The notes: generated from the letters alone by a model not told the origin. Positions 39,801 through 48,471 are shown, counted from the stretch's first letter. The stretch is DNA of 64,000 nt from Methylorubrum suomiense (GCF_022179765.1 NZ_BPRE01000020.1:1-64000), one strand, 5' to 3'. Numbers and translations: made by a program.

Positions 39801-42800
39801 CCCGCCGCCGGCCATCCTCCCGTTCAGCCTCGACGCCGTCAGCGAGACCGTGTTCGTCACCACGGCTCTGCCCGCGGGTGACTGGGCCGGCACGCTGGTG
39901 TGGATGGAGAAGGCCTCGGGCTTCAACCCTCTCACCACCACGCCGAAGGTCGACGCCCGCGCGAGCTTCTTTCCGCTGCCGGCGACGACCGAGACGACCT
40001 ACTACGTTCGCGTGGCGGCCTACGACAGCTACGGCAAGACCGGGCTCAACTACGCGCCCGAGCAGACGATCACGGCCACCAACAAGCTGTTCGATCCCTA
40101 CCCGCCCGCGCGGCCGGGCAAGCCGGCGCTGACCACGGGCACCGAGCTTGGTCCCGACGGCACGATCCAGTCGTTCGTGAGGGCTGTCGTCCCCGCCGTC
40201 ACCAGCGACAACCTCGCGCTCTACGAGATCGCCTGGCAGATCGGGAGCGGCGACTGGGAGCGCCGGAGGTACGACACGAACACCGCGACCATGCGCGGCT
40301 TCCTGCCGGCGACCGTGGTGAACGTGAAGGCGCTCTCCATCTCGAAGGCGGGGATCGCGTCGAGCTACTCGGACGTGGCGACGATCACCACGACCAAGAA
40401 CCTCGTCGCTCCGGCCAACCCGACGTCGGCCGCGGTCACCGCCGGCTTCGAGCGCGCGATCATCACCTGGACCGCGCCGACCAACGTCGACCTCGCCGTC
40501 GTCGAGGTGTGGGGCTTCGACGGCTCGTCGAGCGCGGCTGCGCCGCCCTCGGGCTCGCGCCTGATCGGCACCGCTCCGAAGGGCCAGACCCAGTTCTGGG
40601 ACACCCTGCCGACCGAGGGCAGCCGGACCTACTGGCTGCGCTCGCGCAACACCTCCGACGTCGTGTCGACGTCCTACGTCCGCGCGGGTGTTGGCACCTC
40701 AGCCGCGATCCAGGGTGCGCAGCTCGCCGCCGGGATCGTGGACGCAACCAAGTTCGCCTCCGATCTTGCGGTGCCGAAGGTCGTCTCGGTCCTGCCGACG
40801 ACGCGGACGGGCGCCTTCGTCACCCTGGCGAGCGACGGCAAGCTCTACAGCTGGGACGCCGCTCAGGGAAAGTACGTCACCCAGACGTTCAACGTCGCCG
40901 ACATCAAGGGGCTGAAGGCCGACCAGATCGTCAGCGTGAATGCGTCGGCCCTCTCTGGCCAGATCGTGGCAGGCCAGCTCGCCAACGCCGCGGTCACGCT
41001 CGCCAACTTCGCCGACGGCCTTCAGCCCATCGTGGACGTCTCCGTGCTTCCGGCGACGGCCGACTACACCGGCTCGAAGGTCGTTCGGCTCACCACGGAC
41101 GGGAAGCTCTACCGGCTCGTCAGCGGAGCGTGGACGGCGGCTGTCCCGGCCGCCGACATCACGGGCCAGATCGTCGGCACCCAGATCACGAACCGCGGGA
41201 TCACGACCGAGAAGATCGCGGCAGGTGCAATCACCTCGAACGAGATCCGCGGCAACACCATCACCGCCAACGAGCTGGCGGCCGGGTCGGTCATCGCCGA
41301 CAAGATCGCGGCCTACGCCATTTCCGCCCGCAAGATCATGCTGGGCGCCACCTCGGCCAACCTGATCCCGGTCGGCGAGTTTCAGGAGCGGCTGTCAGGC
41401 TGGACCCAGCCTGAGACGAGCCAGTTCCAGATTGCCGGCATCGGTCCCACCGGCACGCCGTTCGTGCGCCTGGACCGCGGCTCCCCGACCGGCCCGAGCC
41501 TGAACATCTCCACGCTCGGCACCGAGCTGATGCCCGTGCCCCAGGGGACGACGCTGGCCGTCGCGCTCTGGGTGCGTGGGTCTGCGGCGACCGCGGTCTC
41601 GGGGATGCGGGTTCGCCTCCACTGGTATGACAACACCAAGGCCGTGCTGAGCCCGTCCTTTACGGACGCTTTTGCTGAGAACACCCCCGTCACCACGGGT
41701 TGGACCCAGATCGCTAAGCAGATCACGACGCCGAGCACTGCGGCGTTCATGCGGTTTCAGCTCTACCACCACACCGAGAGCAACGTCCAATTCTTGGACT
41801 TTGCTTCGATTGCGATCCGCCGCACGACTGGCGTGACCCTGATCGAAGACGGCGCGATCACGACGGACAAGATCTTCGCCAACGCCGTCGTGGCTGGCAA
41901 GATCGCGGCCGACGCGATCACCGCGCGCGAGATCCTGGCCCGCTCGATCACGGCGGCCGAGATCCAGGCTGGCACGATCACCGGCAACGAGATCAGGGCG
42001 GGGTCGATCTCGGCCGACCGCCTCGTCGCCAACTCGATCACGGCAGCACAGATCCAGGCCGGCGCCATCGGGGCCGACCAGATCGCGGCCGGCGCCATCA
42101 TCGCAGACAAAATCGGTGTCGGGCTTACGACCGGCAACCTGATTTGGAATTCGGATCTCGCCATCGACGGCTGGTACAGTTCCGTCGGCGGCAACCAGTC
42201 CGGCACGAGCATCAACCTACGGGCCGCCTCTGAAAGCTACGCTGTTGCGGGCACGCGCGCTTCGATCCAACTTTACAATGGGTCTGCGACGGCAGGCAAT
42301 ATCTCCTACTTCAATCTGAACTTCCCCAACGCAAGCAACGGCAAGGATAATCTATTTCCGATCCAGGGCAGCAAGACTTACGAGTTCTTTTCCTATCTGT
42401 CCACCCATCGGTGCCAGGGATACATTCAGGCTCACTTCCACGACGGCAGTAACTTCCTGCCGGCTGTCAGCAGCAATGTCATCGACAACGTGCCGGGCTC
42501 CGGTGCGCCGAACGACACCTGGCGCGCGCGCCTGAAGGCTACGGCTCCGGCCACTGCCAAGTTCGTCCTGCTGCGTGTGGTGCAGACCTTCACCACCACG
42601 AACGTCGCCAACGGCGCCTTCCTGATTGCGTCGGGCTTCTACCTGGGCGTCGTACCGACGGGCACCCCGGCAGGGGTGTACTCCGACTACGTCCCGCAGA
42701 GCGCCACCATCATCACAGGCGGCGCGCTTGCTGCCAATTCGATCACCGCGCGCGAGATCCGCGCCGGCTCGATCACGACCGACCTGCTTCAGGCCGGGCA

Positions 42801-43827
42801 GATCAACGTCGACACCATCGCGGCCAACGGCAGCATCTCGGCCGCGAAGCTCAAGGCCGACGTACTCACGGTCGGCAACATCACGATCACGGGCGGGACG
42901 AAGCTGTCGTCCTGGGCCACTGGCACGCAGATCAACGGCGGTGCCATCGCGGCCAACACAATCACGGCTGAGCGCCTCGACATCCGCAGCCGTGGCGTGC
43001 AGGCCGTCAACCTGTCCTTCGAGGTCGACAAGAAGACGAAGACGGTCAGCTGGAACGCCGGCCACATCCTCTACACCAACGACGCTGGTGGGTACGGGCA
43101 GAACAACCCCGTTGCGGGTTCGGCCACCTTCAGCGGCTACGGCTGGATCGTCTGGGTCAAGGGCGAAGACCGGCTCATCGGGACGGCCGATGCCTCGCCG
43201 TACATGGCGAACCCGAACGCCGTCATCATGGCGACCTTCGACGGCGCTGCTGGCCTCAACGTCATCAATGGCGGCGTCATCATTGACGGCACCCGGATCT
43301 CGGCTGGCACGATCACGGCCAGCCAGATCGCCGCCAACGCGATCCAGACCGTCCACTTGGCCGCGAACAGCATCAACGGCGACCGCATCACCGCGGGTAC
43401 ACTGTCGGTGGACAAACTCGCGGCCGGCACGATCACGGCCGGAGTGGTTCAGATCGGCCCGAACAACGGGCAGGGCATCCTTGTGATGGAGGCTCCGGGC
43501 AACCGCGCGGGGCGCCTCTACTGCCGCGACTTCAACGGCAACCTCCGGGGGATGTTCGGCTACATCGGGGATTTCTCCGGGGTCGCGAACGACTTCGGCC
43601 TGCTCATGTGGAATGCGGCTGGTCAGCAGATCCTCACCACCTCGGGGCTCGGGCCCAACACCGTCAGTGACGTGCAGGTCTCCTCGCTCTCGGCCAGCAA
43701 GATCGTCACGAACAGCCTGTCGGCGCTGAGCGCCAACCTGGGGACGGTCACGGCCGGTCGAGCTCAGTCGAGCGACGGTAAGTTCGTCATCGATTTCGAC
43801 AATAAGTTCATCGAGATGTTCGACTGA
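36853..43827 (+). CDS. Tail tip / host specificity protein, gpJ-like (2324 aa)
   Basis: The central tip protein contacting the host. The N-terminal ring domains carry LLGVSEGPIFGLMDGASSFY, and VVQRLLSVTSEGGEFPTDVQ appears early. Fibronectin-like domains span about 790-1290 (TNLRLVDEPEAP, VSHPPPAILPF). Then come degenerate repeats of the type IxAxxIxAGxIT/AxxI at about 1446-1493, 1662-1753, 1956-2036 and 2146-2196, carbohydrate-binding-like inserts between them, and a C-terminal GKFVIDFDNKFIEMFD as in J proteins. The inserts are likely receptor-binding. Confidence 0.88.
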   Translation: MGLALKGRKSTSGSSKKATRHDDSLFGQDTVELLLGVSEGPIFGLMDGASSFYVGDVPLLDKASQAPNISNFELRVFKGTNPADSIKLNLGGSASTKNVGLELRTPGQSVVVQCDKTQIDYLDLRFVVQRLLSVTSEGGEFPTDVQVKVEVKPRSSATWQIPFDNAQPPPVENSSGSSTFRPSTTTPGTLVNDAYRETYIQTSAPAGAKARGAMWFNNATAKWTPRIWNGANWVAPTNLTAAVRSGYDIWTWLDFDGALRTAWFSPAGNAPPPGTLARGDFLLTPASGEQVYSYNDTAWVGFQTWGQPQQAAPGILPINGLTRSTYPKEYRIPVARINEPYDVRITRISPASTKDVFRDITFESVQEVNRDAVSFPDLAVAWLTIKATDTFTSLPDFTGIYRGLVIPVPTNYTFDETTKSGKYTGIWDGSFKMAYTNNPAWHAYNFIMNSRYGKNAYYPEVADKWDYYAFGQHCDAHQLRFNEYITEPRSINELVNYIVGIAGGRYVERGDGYSTVIWDADDQVAQAIFAPENTQEGAFTYSFTDWTEQKNDFKVSFKNPELNYREDRVRVFDKNNIEVNGRNPEEFVAVGCRDPEEAVKRGRLRLATSLTERIIVSFKTNRIGRYLMPFQVILIADDQSTNVISGRIAHENGSPAGTTRLPLRDQIYLEAGITYSVQFTISDGNGGLKVVTYPLTVTTPGLQNQLVLSQALAEALPEFAVFSIGTPKAFRITGIDPDDEDPDVVDITAIEVNRLKWAFVDGKVELRDIMGVQTGPLSKFVYAPAGARITPEVNAAGQISLVTTWQPSETKLIRGYRVYQSLNGRPMELVYEGDQTTYRLERPEAGTYIQSIVAVGLDGTTESAPVTVQYIVANGTSLRSVAPPTNLRLVDEPEAPIFRAIDPRFTWDASSDPLVTKYRVEVLSPANGVVHGETISNDLQFTYSLAANRADNGGTPLRQFTVRVRSIDVTGNLSDPITLVVSHPPPAILPFSLDAVSETVFVTTALPAGDWAGTLVWMEKASGFNPLTTTPKVDARASFFPLPATTETTYYVRVAAYDSYGKTGLNYAPEQTITATNKLFDPYPPARPGKPALTTGTELGPDGTIQSFVRAVVPAVTSDNLALYEIAWQIGSGDWERRRYDTNTATMRGFLPATVVNVKALSISKAGIASSYSDVATITTTKNLVAPANPTSAAVTAGFERAIITWTAPTNVDLAVVEVWGFDGSSSAAAPPSGSRLIGTAPKGQTQFWDTLPTEGSRTYWLRSRNTSDVVSTSYVRAGVGTSAAIQGAQLAAGIVDATKFASDLAVPKVVSVLPTTRTGAFVTLASDGKLYSWDAAQGKYVTQTFNVADIKGLKADQIVSVNASALSGQIVAGQLANAAVTLANFADGLQPIVDVSVLPATADYTGSKVVRLTTDGKLYRLVSGAWTAAVPAADITGQIVGTQITNRGITTEKIAAGAITSNEIRGNTITANELAAGSVIADKIAAYAISARKIMLGATSANLIPVGEFQERLSGWTQPETSQFQIAGIGPTGTPFVRLDRGSPTGPSLNISTLGTELMPVPQGTTLAVALWVRGSAATAVSGMRVRLHWYDNTKAVLSPSFTDAFAENTPVTTGWTQIAKQITTPSTAAFMRFQLYHHTESNVQFLDFASIAIRRTTGVTLIEDGAITTDKIFANAVVAGKIAADAITAREILARSITAAEIQAGTITGNEIRAGSISADRLVANSITAAQIQAGAIGADQIAAGAIIADKIGVGLTTGNLIWNSDLAIDGWYSSVGGNQSGTSINLRAASESYAVAGTRASIQLYNGSATAGNISYFNLNFPNASNGKDNLFPIQGSKTYEFFSYLSTHRCQGYIQAHFHDGSNFLPAVSSNVIDNVPGSGAPNDTWRARLKATAPATAKFVLLRVVQTFTTTNVANGAFLIASGFYLGVVPTGTPAGVYSDYVPQSATIITGGALAANSITAREIRAGSITTDLLQAGQINVDTIAANGSISAAKLKADVLTVGNITITGGTKLSSWATGTQINGGAIAANTITAERLDIRSRGVQAVNLSFEVDKKTKTVSWNAGHILYTNDAGGYGQNNPVAGSATFSGYGWIVWVKGEDRLIGTADASPYMANPNAVIMATFDGAAGLNVINGGVIIDGTRISAGTITASQIAANAIQTVHLAANSINGDRITAGTLSVDKLAAGTITAGVVQIGPNNGQGILVMEAPGNRAGRLYCRDFNGNLRGMFGYIGDFSGVANDFGLLMWNAAGQQILTTSGLGPNTVSDVQVSSLSASKIVTNSLSALSANLGTVTAGRAQSSDGKFVIDFDNKFIEMFD

Positions 43828-44267
43828 TGAGTTCACGTGCGGTCATCGGCTCCCACCCCATTACGAAAGAAATGGGGGCGTGGATCGCCAAGCAGGGCTA
43901 TGACTGTCGATCTGACGATAGGTCAGATCGCAACAAGTTTCTGCTGTCGACGAGCTTTACGGGTAGCAAGCCCTTCCGGCTGATCCGGGCCGGGGTCATT
44001 GCGTCCAACACCCCCATCTTTCTACCAGCAGCACTGGCTGATCTGGGGGGCGAGCCCATGCTTACTTATCGGGTCATGACCAGCAGCACTTCCGAGCGCG
44101 CCAATGCCTACTACGGCTCGGAGAACGACGGTCAGGGCGGCTCCTACAGCGGCACTGAGTTCCTGAACCGGCTGTTCGACGGCAACCCGGCCTACTTTTT
44201 GATCCAACAGAATGGCAACCCGGGCAACACGAGCTTCCAGCTTCGCTACATGGTAGCGCTCATCTGA
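43827..44267 (+). CDS. Tail tip accessory protein 1 (146 aa)
   Basis: Starts MSSRAVIGSHPITKEMGAWI at the J stop (overlap). A beta-rich middle (FLLSTSFTGSKPFRLIRAGV) ends in SFQLRYMVALI. First of three successive genes of almost equal length, joined by overlapping start/stop codons. Possible distal tail or receptor-binding modules; no family recognised. Confidence 0.55.
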   Translation: MSSRAVIGSHPITKEMGAWIAKQGYDCRSDDRSDRNKFLLSTSFTGSKPFRLIRAGVIASNTPIFLPAALADLGGEPMLTYRVMTSSTSERANAYYGSENDGQGGSYSGTEFLNRLFDGNPAYFLIQQNGNPGNTSFQLRYMVALI

Positions 44268-44704
44268 TGGCCAAGCGCCTTTCTCACCGCCCGAACTTCT
44301 TCAAGATCTCCCGGCCTGGTGTCGATGTTGATACGGCAGCCGAGAAGGATCTGCTGATCTCGCTCGGGGCCCGCAACGCGCAGATCATTCAGCGCGGCTT
44401 CATCCCGTTGTCAGCTGGCACCGAGACCCGTGGCAACACACCGGCTACGTCGGGACTGAGTACCTGGGTCTTCAACGTGCCCTTCCCAGCTCAGGCAACG
44501 GAGCCGGACTTCTATTGCATCATGTTGGAGCGTAACAATCTCGATACCTCCAAGCAGAACCAAGCCTTCCCGCCGACCCAGGACGTTGTATTCGGCAAGA
44601 ACAGTGTCCAAATCACCTTCTACGGTTCCAACGGAGGGTTCTCCGGTTCACGGACCTACGTGGGCTTGATCTACATCCTGCTCCGCAAAAGGCTCGGCTC
44701 CTGA
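44267..44704 (+). CDS. Tail tip accessory protein 2 (145 aa)
   Basis: Starts MAKRLSHRPNFFKISRPGVD, ends RTYVGLIYILLRKRLGS. Like its neighbours it is about 145 residues with a basic/aromatic start and a hydrophobic C-terminal strand. Overlaps both neighbours by one base, implying one translational unit. Function inferred only from position. Confidence 0.55.
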   Translation: MAKRLSHRPNFFKISRPGVDVDTAAEKDLLISLGARNAQIIQRGFIPLSAGTETRGNTPATSGLSTWVFNVPFPAQATEPDFYCIMLERNNLDTSKQNQAFPPTQDVVFGKNSVQITFYGSNGGFSGSRTYVGLIYILLRKRLGS

Positions 44705-45138
44705 TGTATTTCAATATGAAGGGGTTCGACTTCCTGCGGCTGCAGTCTGGCGGTACTGCAGCCATCGCTGATCCACTCGATCCCGCGGTGCTGTTCTCCG
44801 GTGCCTATGAGGATGGCCAAGGCCTATTCTATCAGCAGGAGGTGAATAGCCTCGGGGTCGCGAATAGTAAGAGCTACGTCATCAATTTCAGCAAGACGTT
44901 TGCTAGAACCCCGATGGTGTTCGGCACGCTGAGACTGACCCAGCCCTGCACTCAAAGCGGAAGGACGTGGTTCAACGCTGGCGAATGTCTTGCGCCTTGC
45001 TCGTATCGGCGACAGCCCTTCAACTCCGTACCTCAAACCGACTGGGGATTTTATTGGACGGCGGACACGACCAGCTTGGGCCTCGTCGTCAGTGGCTTCG
45101 CCGGGATCGCCTCCTTCCTTGTACTGGAAATCGCATGA
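44704..45138 (+). CDS. Tail tip accessory protein 3 (144 aa)
   Basis: Starts MYFNMKGFDFLRLQSGGTAA. The middle has YVINFSKTFARTPMVFGTLR, and it ends in FAGIASFLVLEIA. The FSKTFARTP-like element is reminiscent of H-type lectin-like modules that end phage fibres, but the similarity is weak. Last of the three equal-length genes. Confidence 0.55.
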   Translation: MYFNMKGFDFLRLQSGGTAAIADPLDPAVLFSGAYEDGQGLFYQQEVNSLGVANSKSYVINFSKTFARTPMVFGTLRLTQPCTQSGRTWFNAGECLAPCSYRRQPFNSVPQTDWGFYWTADTTSLGLVVSGFAGIASFLVLEIA

Positions 45139-45866
45139 GCACCTTCGTCCGTTACGATCCCGTCTTCCTCAACCTGATCGGCACCGAGAGCGGGGCCAAC
45201 CCGGCCGCGTTGCGTCAGGTGCTGAAGGATCACGGCGTCGCGTTCGTCGAGACCGACACCCTTCCGGCCCCGATGGAGACCCTGTTCGTCGAGGACGGGG
45301 AGTTCTACCTGCGCGAAGAGCTGCCGGAGGAAAGCCGCCCCGCCGACATGCACTACGCGGTGGCGGCGAGCGTCCCTAAGATCCCGCTGCCGGACGACGG
45401 TGTGACGGAGCCCGCAGCAGGTACGCCGCTGCCCTCGGGCGAGACCCATGTGCGGGTGCGCGCCCCGAGGTATCTGGACCACTACTTCACGATCCACGTT
45501 TGGACAGCCGAGGACGTGAAGCGGCAGCTGCTGGCCTTCGCGGCGAACCGGCGGTGGGAGCTGATGCAGCTCGGCGCCGACTGGCGCGGGCACCGGGTGG
45601 CCACCGACGACGTGTCTCAGAGCCGGATGACCAGCGCGGTCCTCGCCGGCCAGATGCTGCCGGACTGGCAGACGGTGTGGCAGTTCCTCGACGGCAGCTC
45701 GGCCCTGGTGAAGATGCCCGAGATGATCGAGATCGCCATGGCGGCCCAGGCGCGCGTCAACGAACTGTTCGTCCTCTACGATGGCGTCAAGAACAAGATC
45801 AACGACGGGACTTACACGCGCACAGAAGAAGTAGAAGCGGCTATGACCGCCGAGGCGAGTTCCTAA
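45135..45866 (+). CDS. DUF4376-type tail fibre accessory protein (243 aa)
   Basis: The ATG at 45135 overlaps the previous stop. The N-terminal part starts MSTFVRYDPVFLNLIGTESG. The C-terminal part matches DUF4376: LLAFAANRRWELMQLGADWR, TDDVSQSRMTSAVL and WQFLDGSSALVKMPEMIEIA, then a coiled end. Such domains occur in tail fibre assembly proteins. Ends at the family 3 palindrome 45859-45877. Confidence 0.65.
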   Translation: MSTFVRYDPVFLNLIGTESGANPAALRQVLKDHGVAFVETDTLPAPMETLFVEDGEFYLREELPEESRPADMHYAVAASVPKIPLPDDGVTEPAAGTPLPSGETHVRVRAPRYLDHYFTIHVWTAEDVKRQLLAFAANRRWELMQLGADWRGHRVATDDVSQSRMTSAVLAGQMLPDWQTVWQFLDGSSALVKMPEMIEIAMAAQARVNELFVLYDGVKNKINDGTYTRTEEVEAAMTAEASS

Positions 45867-45877
45867 CTCTTAGGAAC
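45859..45877. promoter_or_regulatory. Palindromic operator-like site, family 3
   Basis: A perfect 19-bp dyad with spacer, GTTCCTAA-CTC-TTAGGAAC, at the end of the tail genes and just ahead of the lysis cassette. A possible promoter follows: CTTCAA (45882-45887), 17 bp, CTATAT (45905-45910). Confidence 0.8.
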
Positions 45878-45937
45878 TAACCTTCAAGCTGCTAGTAGCA
45901 AAGCCTATATCCGGGAATGTCCCGCGAGAAGGCAATC

Positions 45938-46111
45938 ATGGCTTACGGCACGCAGTCGGATCGACTGCGCGCTGCTGCCATGGCAAGGCTGGCTGGCAAG
46001 TCGACCAGCGAGTGGCTGCTTGGCCTGATCCGGGAGAACTACGCCGCCGTCTACGGCGACGCGCCCCCGGAGAACCTCGATGTCGGCAGAAACCAGCGTC
46101 GTGCGCCTTGA
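45938..46111 (+). CDS. Small RHH-like protein ahead of the lysis genes (57 aa)
   Basis: The start at 45938 has GAGAAGG at perfect spacing; an ATG at 45917 lies at the expected transcription start. MAYGTQSDRLRAAAMARLAG, then KSTSEWLLGLIRENYAAVYG: a short strand and two helices like a ribbon-helix-helix or CopG-type protein. It is the first gene after the third family 3 palindrome. It could autoregulate the lysis operon. Overlaps the endolysin start. Confidence 0.55.
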   Translation: MAYGTQSDRLRAAAMARLAGKSTSEWLLGLIRENYAAVYGDAPPENLDVGRNQRRAP

Positions 46112-46832
46112 GGCGTGTCTGCCCTTCATCTTCGAGGGTGAGGGCGGCTATACGGCGAACGCGAAAGACCCCGGCAACTGGACCGGCGGCAAGGTCGGCA
46201 AGGGCACCCTGAAGGGGACCAAGTACGGCATCTCGGCCGGCGCCTACCCGACGCTCAACATCAAGGCGCTCACCCGGCCCCAGGCCGCCGAGATCTACCG
46301 GCGCGACTACTGGGACCAGGCCGGCTGCCACAGCCTGTCGGCCGGCCCGGACCTGCCCATCTTCGACGTCTCGGTGAACTCGGGCCCCGGCCGGGCCGTG
46401 AAGTTCCGCCAGCAGACGATTGGCACCCCGGAGCCCGTGGCGCGCATCAAGGCGATCTCGGCCAAGCGCCGTGCCTTCTACCAGGGCCTCTCGACCTTCA
46501 AGACGTTCGGCAAGGGCTGGATGGCGCGGGTCGCGAAGATCGAGGCTGCCGCGATCAAGATGGCGCTCGCCGCCACGGGCGCGAGCCCGGTGATCGTGCA
46601 GAAGACCCTCCGGGCCGAGGCCGATCTCGCCAAGGGCAAGGTGAAGACCGGCACCGCCGTTGGTGGGGCGGGGGGCAGCACTGCCATCGCTGGCGGCGCG
46701 GCAGCCACGGACTGGTTGCAGGTCGGTCTGGCTGTCGGTGCCGTGGCCCTGGCTCTGGCCATCACCTTCCACTTCGTTCGCGCGCACGCGGAGCGGGCCC
46801 AGGCCTTCGAGGCCGAGGCGGCGGGGGTCTGA
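46080..46832 (+). CDS. Endolysin, GH108-type, with C-terminal membrane anchor (250 aa)
   Basis: A peptidoglycan-cleaving enzyme. The N-terminus has FEGEGGYTANAKDPGNWTGG with the catalytic Glu region (residues 19-21), then GTKYGISAGAYPTLNIKALT and AAEIYRRDYWDQAGC, the GH108 signature. After a Gly/Ala linker comes one C-terminal transmembrane helix (LQVGLAVGAVALALAITFHF), which is unusual for free endolysins and may anchor the enzyme until the holin acts. Starts the lysis cassette proper. Confidence 0.85.
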   Translation: MSAETSVVRLEACLPFIFEGEGGYTANAKDPGNWTGGKVGKGTLKGTKYGISAGAYPTLNIKALTRPQAAEIYRRDYWDQAGCHSLSAGPDLPIFDVSVNSGPGRAVKFRQQTIGTPEPVARIKAISAKRRAFYQGLSTFKTFGKGWMARVAKIEAAAIKMALAATGASPVIVQKTLRAEADLAKGKVKTGTAVGGAGGSTAIAGGAAATDWLQVGLAVGAVALALAITFHFVRAHAERAQAFEAEAAGV

Positions 46833-46835
46833 TCG

Positions 46836-47441
46836 ATGTCACTCAACTTCTCCCAGGTCGACTGGGCACCCGTCGCCGGCCAGCTGATGAAGATCGGCGC
46901 GCCCCTGGTGGGCACGCTGATCGGCGGGCCGGCCGGAGCTATCGCCGGCAGCCTGATCGGCTCGCTGGCGAGCGCCATCGGCGCCGATCCGACGCCCGAG
47001 GCGATCTCCGACAAGCTCGCCAACGACCCGGACGCGCAGCAGGCAGTCCGCGATTTCGAGGCTGACAACCGGGTCCAGCTGGAGCAGGCGGTCGAGCAGA
47101 CCAAGCGTCTCCAGATCGAGCAGGCCAACCTGTCCCTGCGCGCCGAGATCACGGCCGGTGACCGCTTCCAGCGGTGGGCCCGGCCGTTCAATATGTACTG
47201 CGTCGGCACCGTCACGCTCTGCTACGGCTTGTGCTGCGTGGCCGCGGCGGTCAACACCATCGTCACCCGCGATCCGACCGCGCTGACCCACCTGGTCAAT
47301 CTCGGCGGCGCACTCACCACCGTGCTCATCCCCTCCGGCGCCGTAGCCGGCGTGACTGCCTGGCAGCAGTCCAAGGAGAAGCTCGCCGGGGTGATCCAGA
47401 AGCCGCCGCCCGCCGCCCTCGTCCCTGGCAAGAAGAAGTGA
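46836..47441 (+). CDS. Holin, three-TM type (201 aa)
   Basis: N-terminal hydrophobic segment (LMKIGAPLVGTLIGGPAGAI), then a coiled centre (FEADNRVQLEQAVEQTKRLQ) and two C-terminal hydrophobic segments around MYCVGTVTLCYGLCCVAAAV and LVNLGGALTTVLIPSGAVAG, ending in a Lys tail. The layout matches the 3TM holin family known from gene-transfer agents of alphaproteobacteria. Adjacent to the endolysin. Confidence 0.75.
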   Translation: MSLNFSQVDWAPVAGQLMKIGAPLVGTLIGGPAGAIAGSLIGSLASAIGADPTPEAISDKLANDPDAQQAVRDFEADNRVQLEQAVEQTKRLQIEQANLSLRAEITAGDRFQRWARPFNMYCVGTVTLCYGLCCVAAAVNTIVTRDPTALTHLVNLGGALTTVLIPSGAVAGVTAWQQSKEKLAGVIQKPPPAALVPGKKK

Positions 47442-47451
47442 GGCTGGCATC

Positions 47452-47868
47452 GTGGGGAAGCAGTCGCGCTGGCAGCGCGGCAGGATGCCGGACGTCCCCG
47501 CGCACCAGCGCGAGCCGGATGACGATGTCCTGTCGTGTGGTCACTTCGGTCCTCGGGTCGATATGCCGAGGCAGCAAGGTTTCGAGGATCTGCACCCTGA
47601 TCTCCGCGAGATCCTGGTGCGGATGGACAAGAAGGAAGCCGAGAACCTCGCCAACGGTCTCCAGATCCTGGTGCGGTTGGAGCCCCGAGACTTCGTCAGG
47701 ATGCGGACCATCCTGCGGTTCATCAACATCCTCTACGGCATTGGATGGGTTCTCAAATGGATGGTCGCGACTTTTTTGACGGCCTTGGGGGCCGTCACCC
47801 TAGCCGGCGAGCAAATTCAGAAGATCTGGGGCTGGCTCTTGAGCTTGCTGAAGCTCGTTCGCCCGTAG
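47452..47868 (+). CDS. Lysis-region membrane-associated protein (138 aa)
   Basis: GTG start at 47452. A hydrophilic N-terminus (MGKQSRWQRGRMPDVP), then HPDLREILVRMDKKEAENLA and a hydrophobic C-terminal part (INILYGIGWVLKWMVATFLT, GWLLSLLKLVRP). Possibly an accessory lysis or membrane protein. Overlaps the next gene by 124 bases in another frame. Confidence 0.5.
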   Translation: MGKQSRWQRGRMPDVPAHQREPDDDVLSCGHFGPRVDMPRQQGFEDLHPDLREILVRMDKKEAENLANGLQILVRLEPRDFVRMRTILRFINILYGIGWVLKWMVATFLTALGAVTLAGEQIQKIWGWLLSLLKLVRP

Positions 47869-48410
47869 CGGAGCTGTTCATCAAGGTCTGCTGCTGGGTC
47901 TGCTTCGGAGCGGCTGGTCTCCTGGGGGGCTGGACCGGCCAGCTCCTCGCCCAGAAGCACTACCCGATCTCGATGATCGAGCGCGTCAACCTCACGCCCG
48001 AGGTCAGGCCCGCCGATGCCCTGCTGCTCGCGCAGCATGTCGACCGGCACGACCAGTGCGACCTGGTGGTGAAGCGCACGATCACGACCTCCACCGGCCA
48101 ACGGTTCTTCGTCAAGCAGGAGTTCGAGGAGGGCTTCGGCCCCCTCGGTGGTGACAAGTACATCCTGCCGGTCGAGATGCCGAGGACGGCCAGTCTTGGT
48201 CCGGCCCGCATGTACTCGAAGGCCTACAGCTGGTGCAGCTGGCTCGACTACATCGTCCCGTCGGAGGCGGAAGCGTGGACGATGGACTTCGTGTTCGCCG
48301 ATACGACGATTACGGAACCTCGTCCGGTAAGCTTCCAGAACATCGGCGTCAAAGCAGCGCGCAATATCCCGACAAAGCCTTCTCAGCCTATCGAGGGGCA
48401 AGTTCAGTAA
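47745..48410 (+). CDS. Membrane protein with exported domain (221 aa)
   Basis: Starts within the previous gene; the ATG at 47757 is another option. After about 40 charged residues comes one membrane helix (VCCWVCFGAAGLLGGWTGQL), then an outside domain with paired Cys (CDLVVKR, YSWCSWLDYIVP). Overlapping arrangement and location recall spanin or lysis accessory genes, but no coiled coil or lipobox is seen. Function unknown. Confidence 0.5.
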   Translation: MGSQMDGRDFFDGLGGRHPSRRANSEDLGLALELAEARSPVAELFIKVCCWVCFGAAGLLGGWTGQLLAQKHYPISMIERVNLTPEVRPADALLLAQHVDRHDQCDLVVKRTITTSTGQRFFVKQEFEEGFGPLGGDKYILPVEMPRTASLGPARMYSKAYSWCSWLDYIVPSEAEAWTMDFVFADTTITEPRPVSFQNIGVKAARNIPTKPSQPIEGQVQ

Positions 48411-48427
48411 TTGTCTGGATTTTCTAT

Positions 48428-48442
48428 GGTACGTTTCGTACC
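48428..48442. promoter_or_regulatory. Palindromic operator-like site, family 1
   Basis: Perfect GGTACG-TTT-CGTACC, 29 bp before the 123-aa gene that leads into the tailspike gene. Confidence 0.75.
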
Positions 48443-48471
48443 GGGATATTATGTGGGGGACGGAGGGTCGA

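Noticed and set aside
36808..39801. Reverse reading frame of 997 codons opposite the tip protein gene
   Set aside because: Shadow of codon bias in the gpJ-like gene; no ribosome site and Asp/Arg/Val/Leu-rich low-complexity composition.
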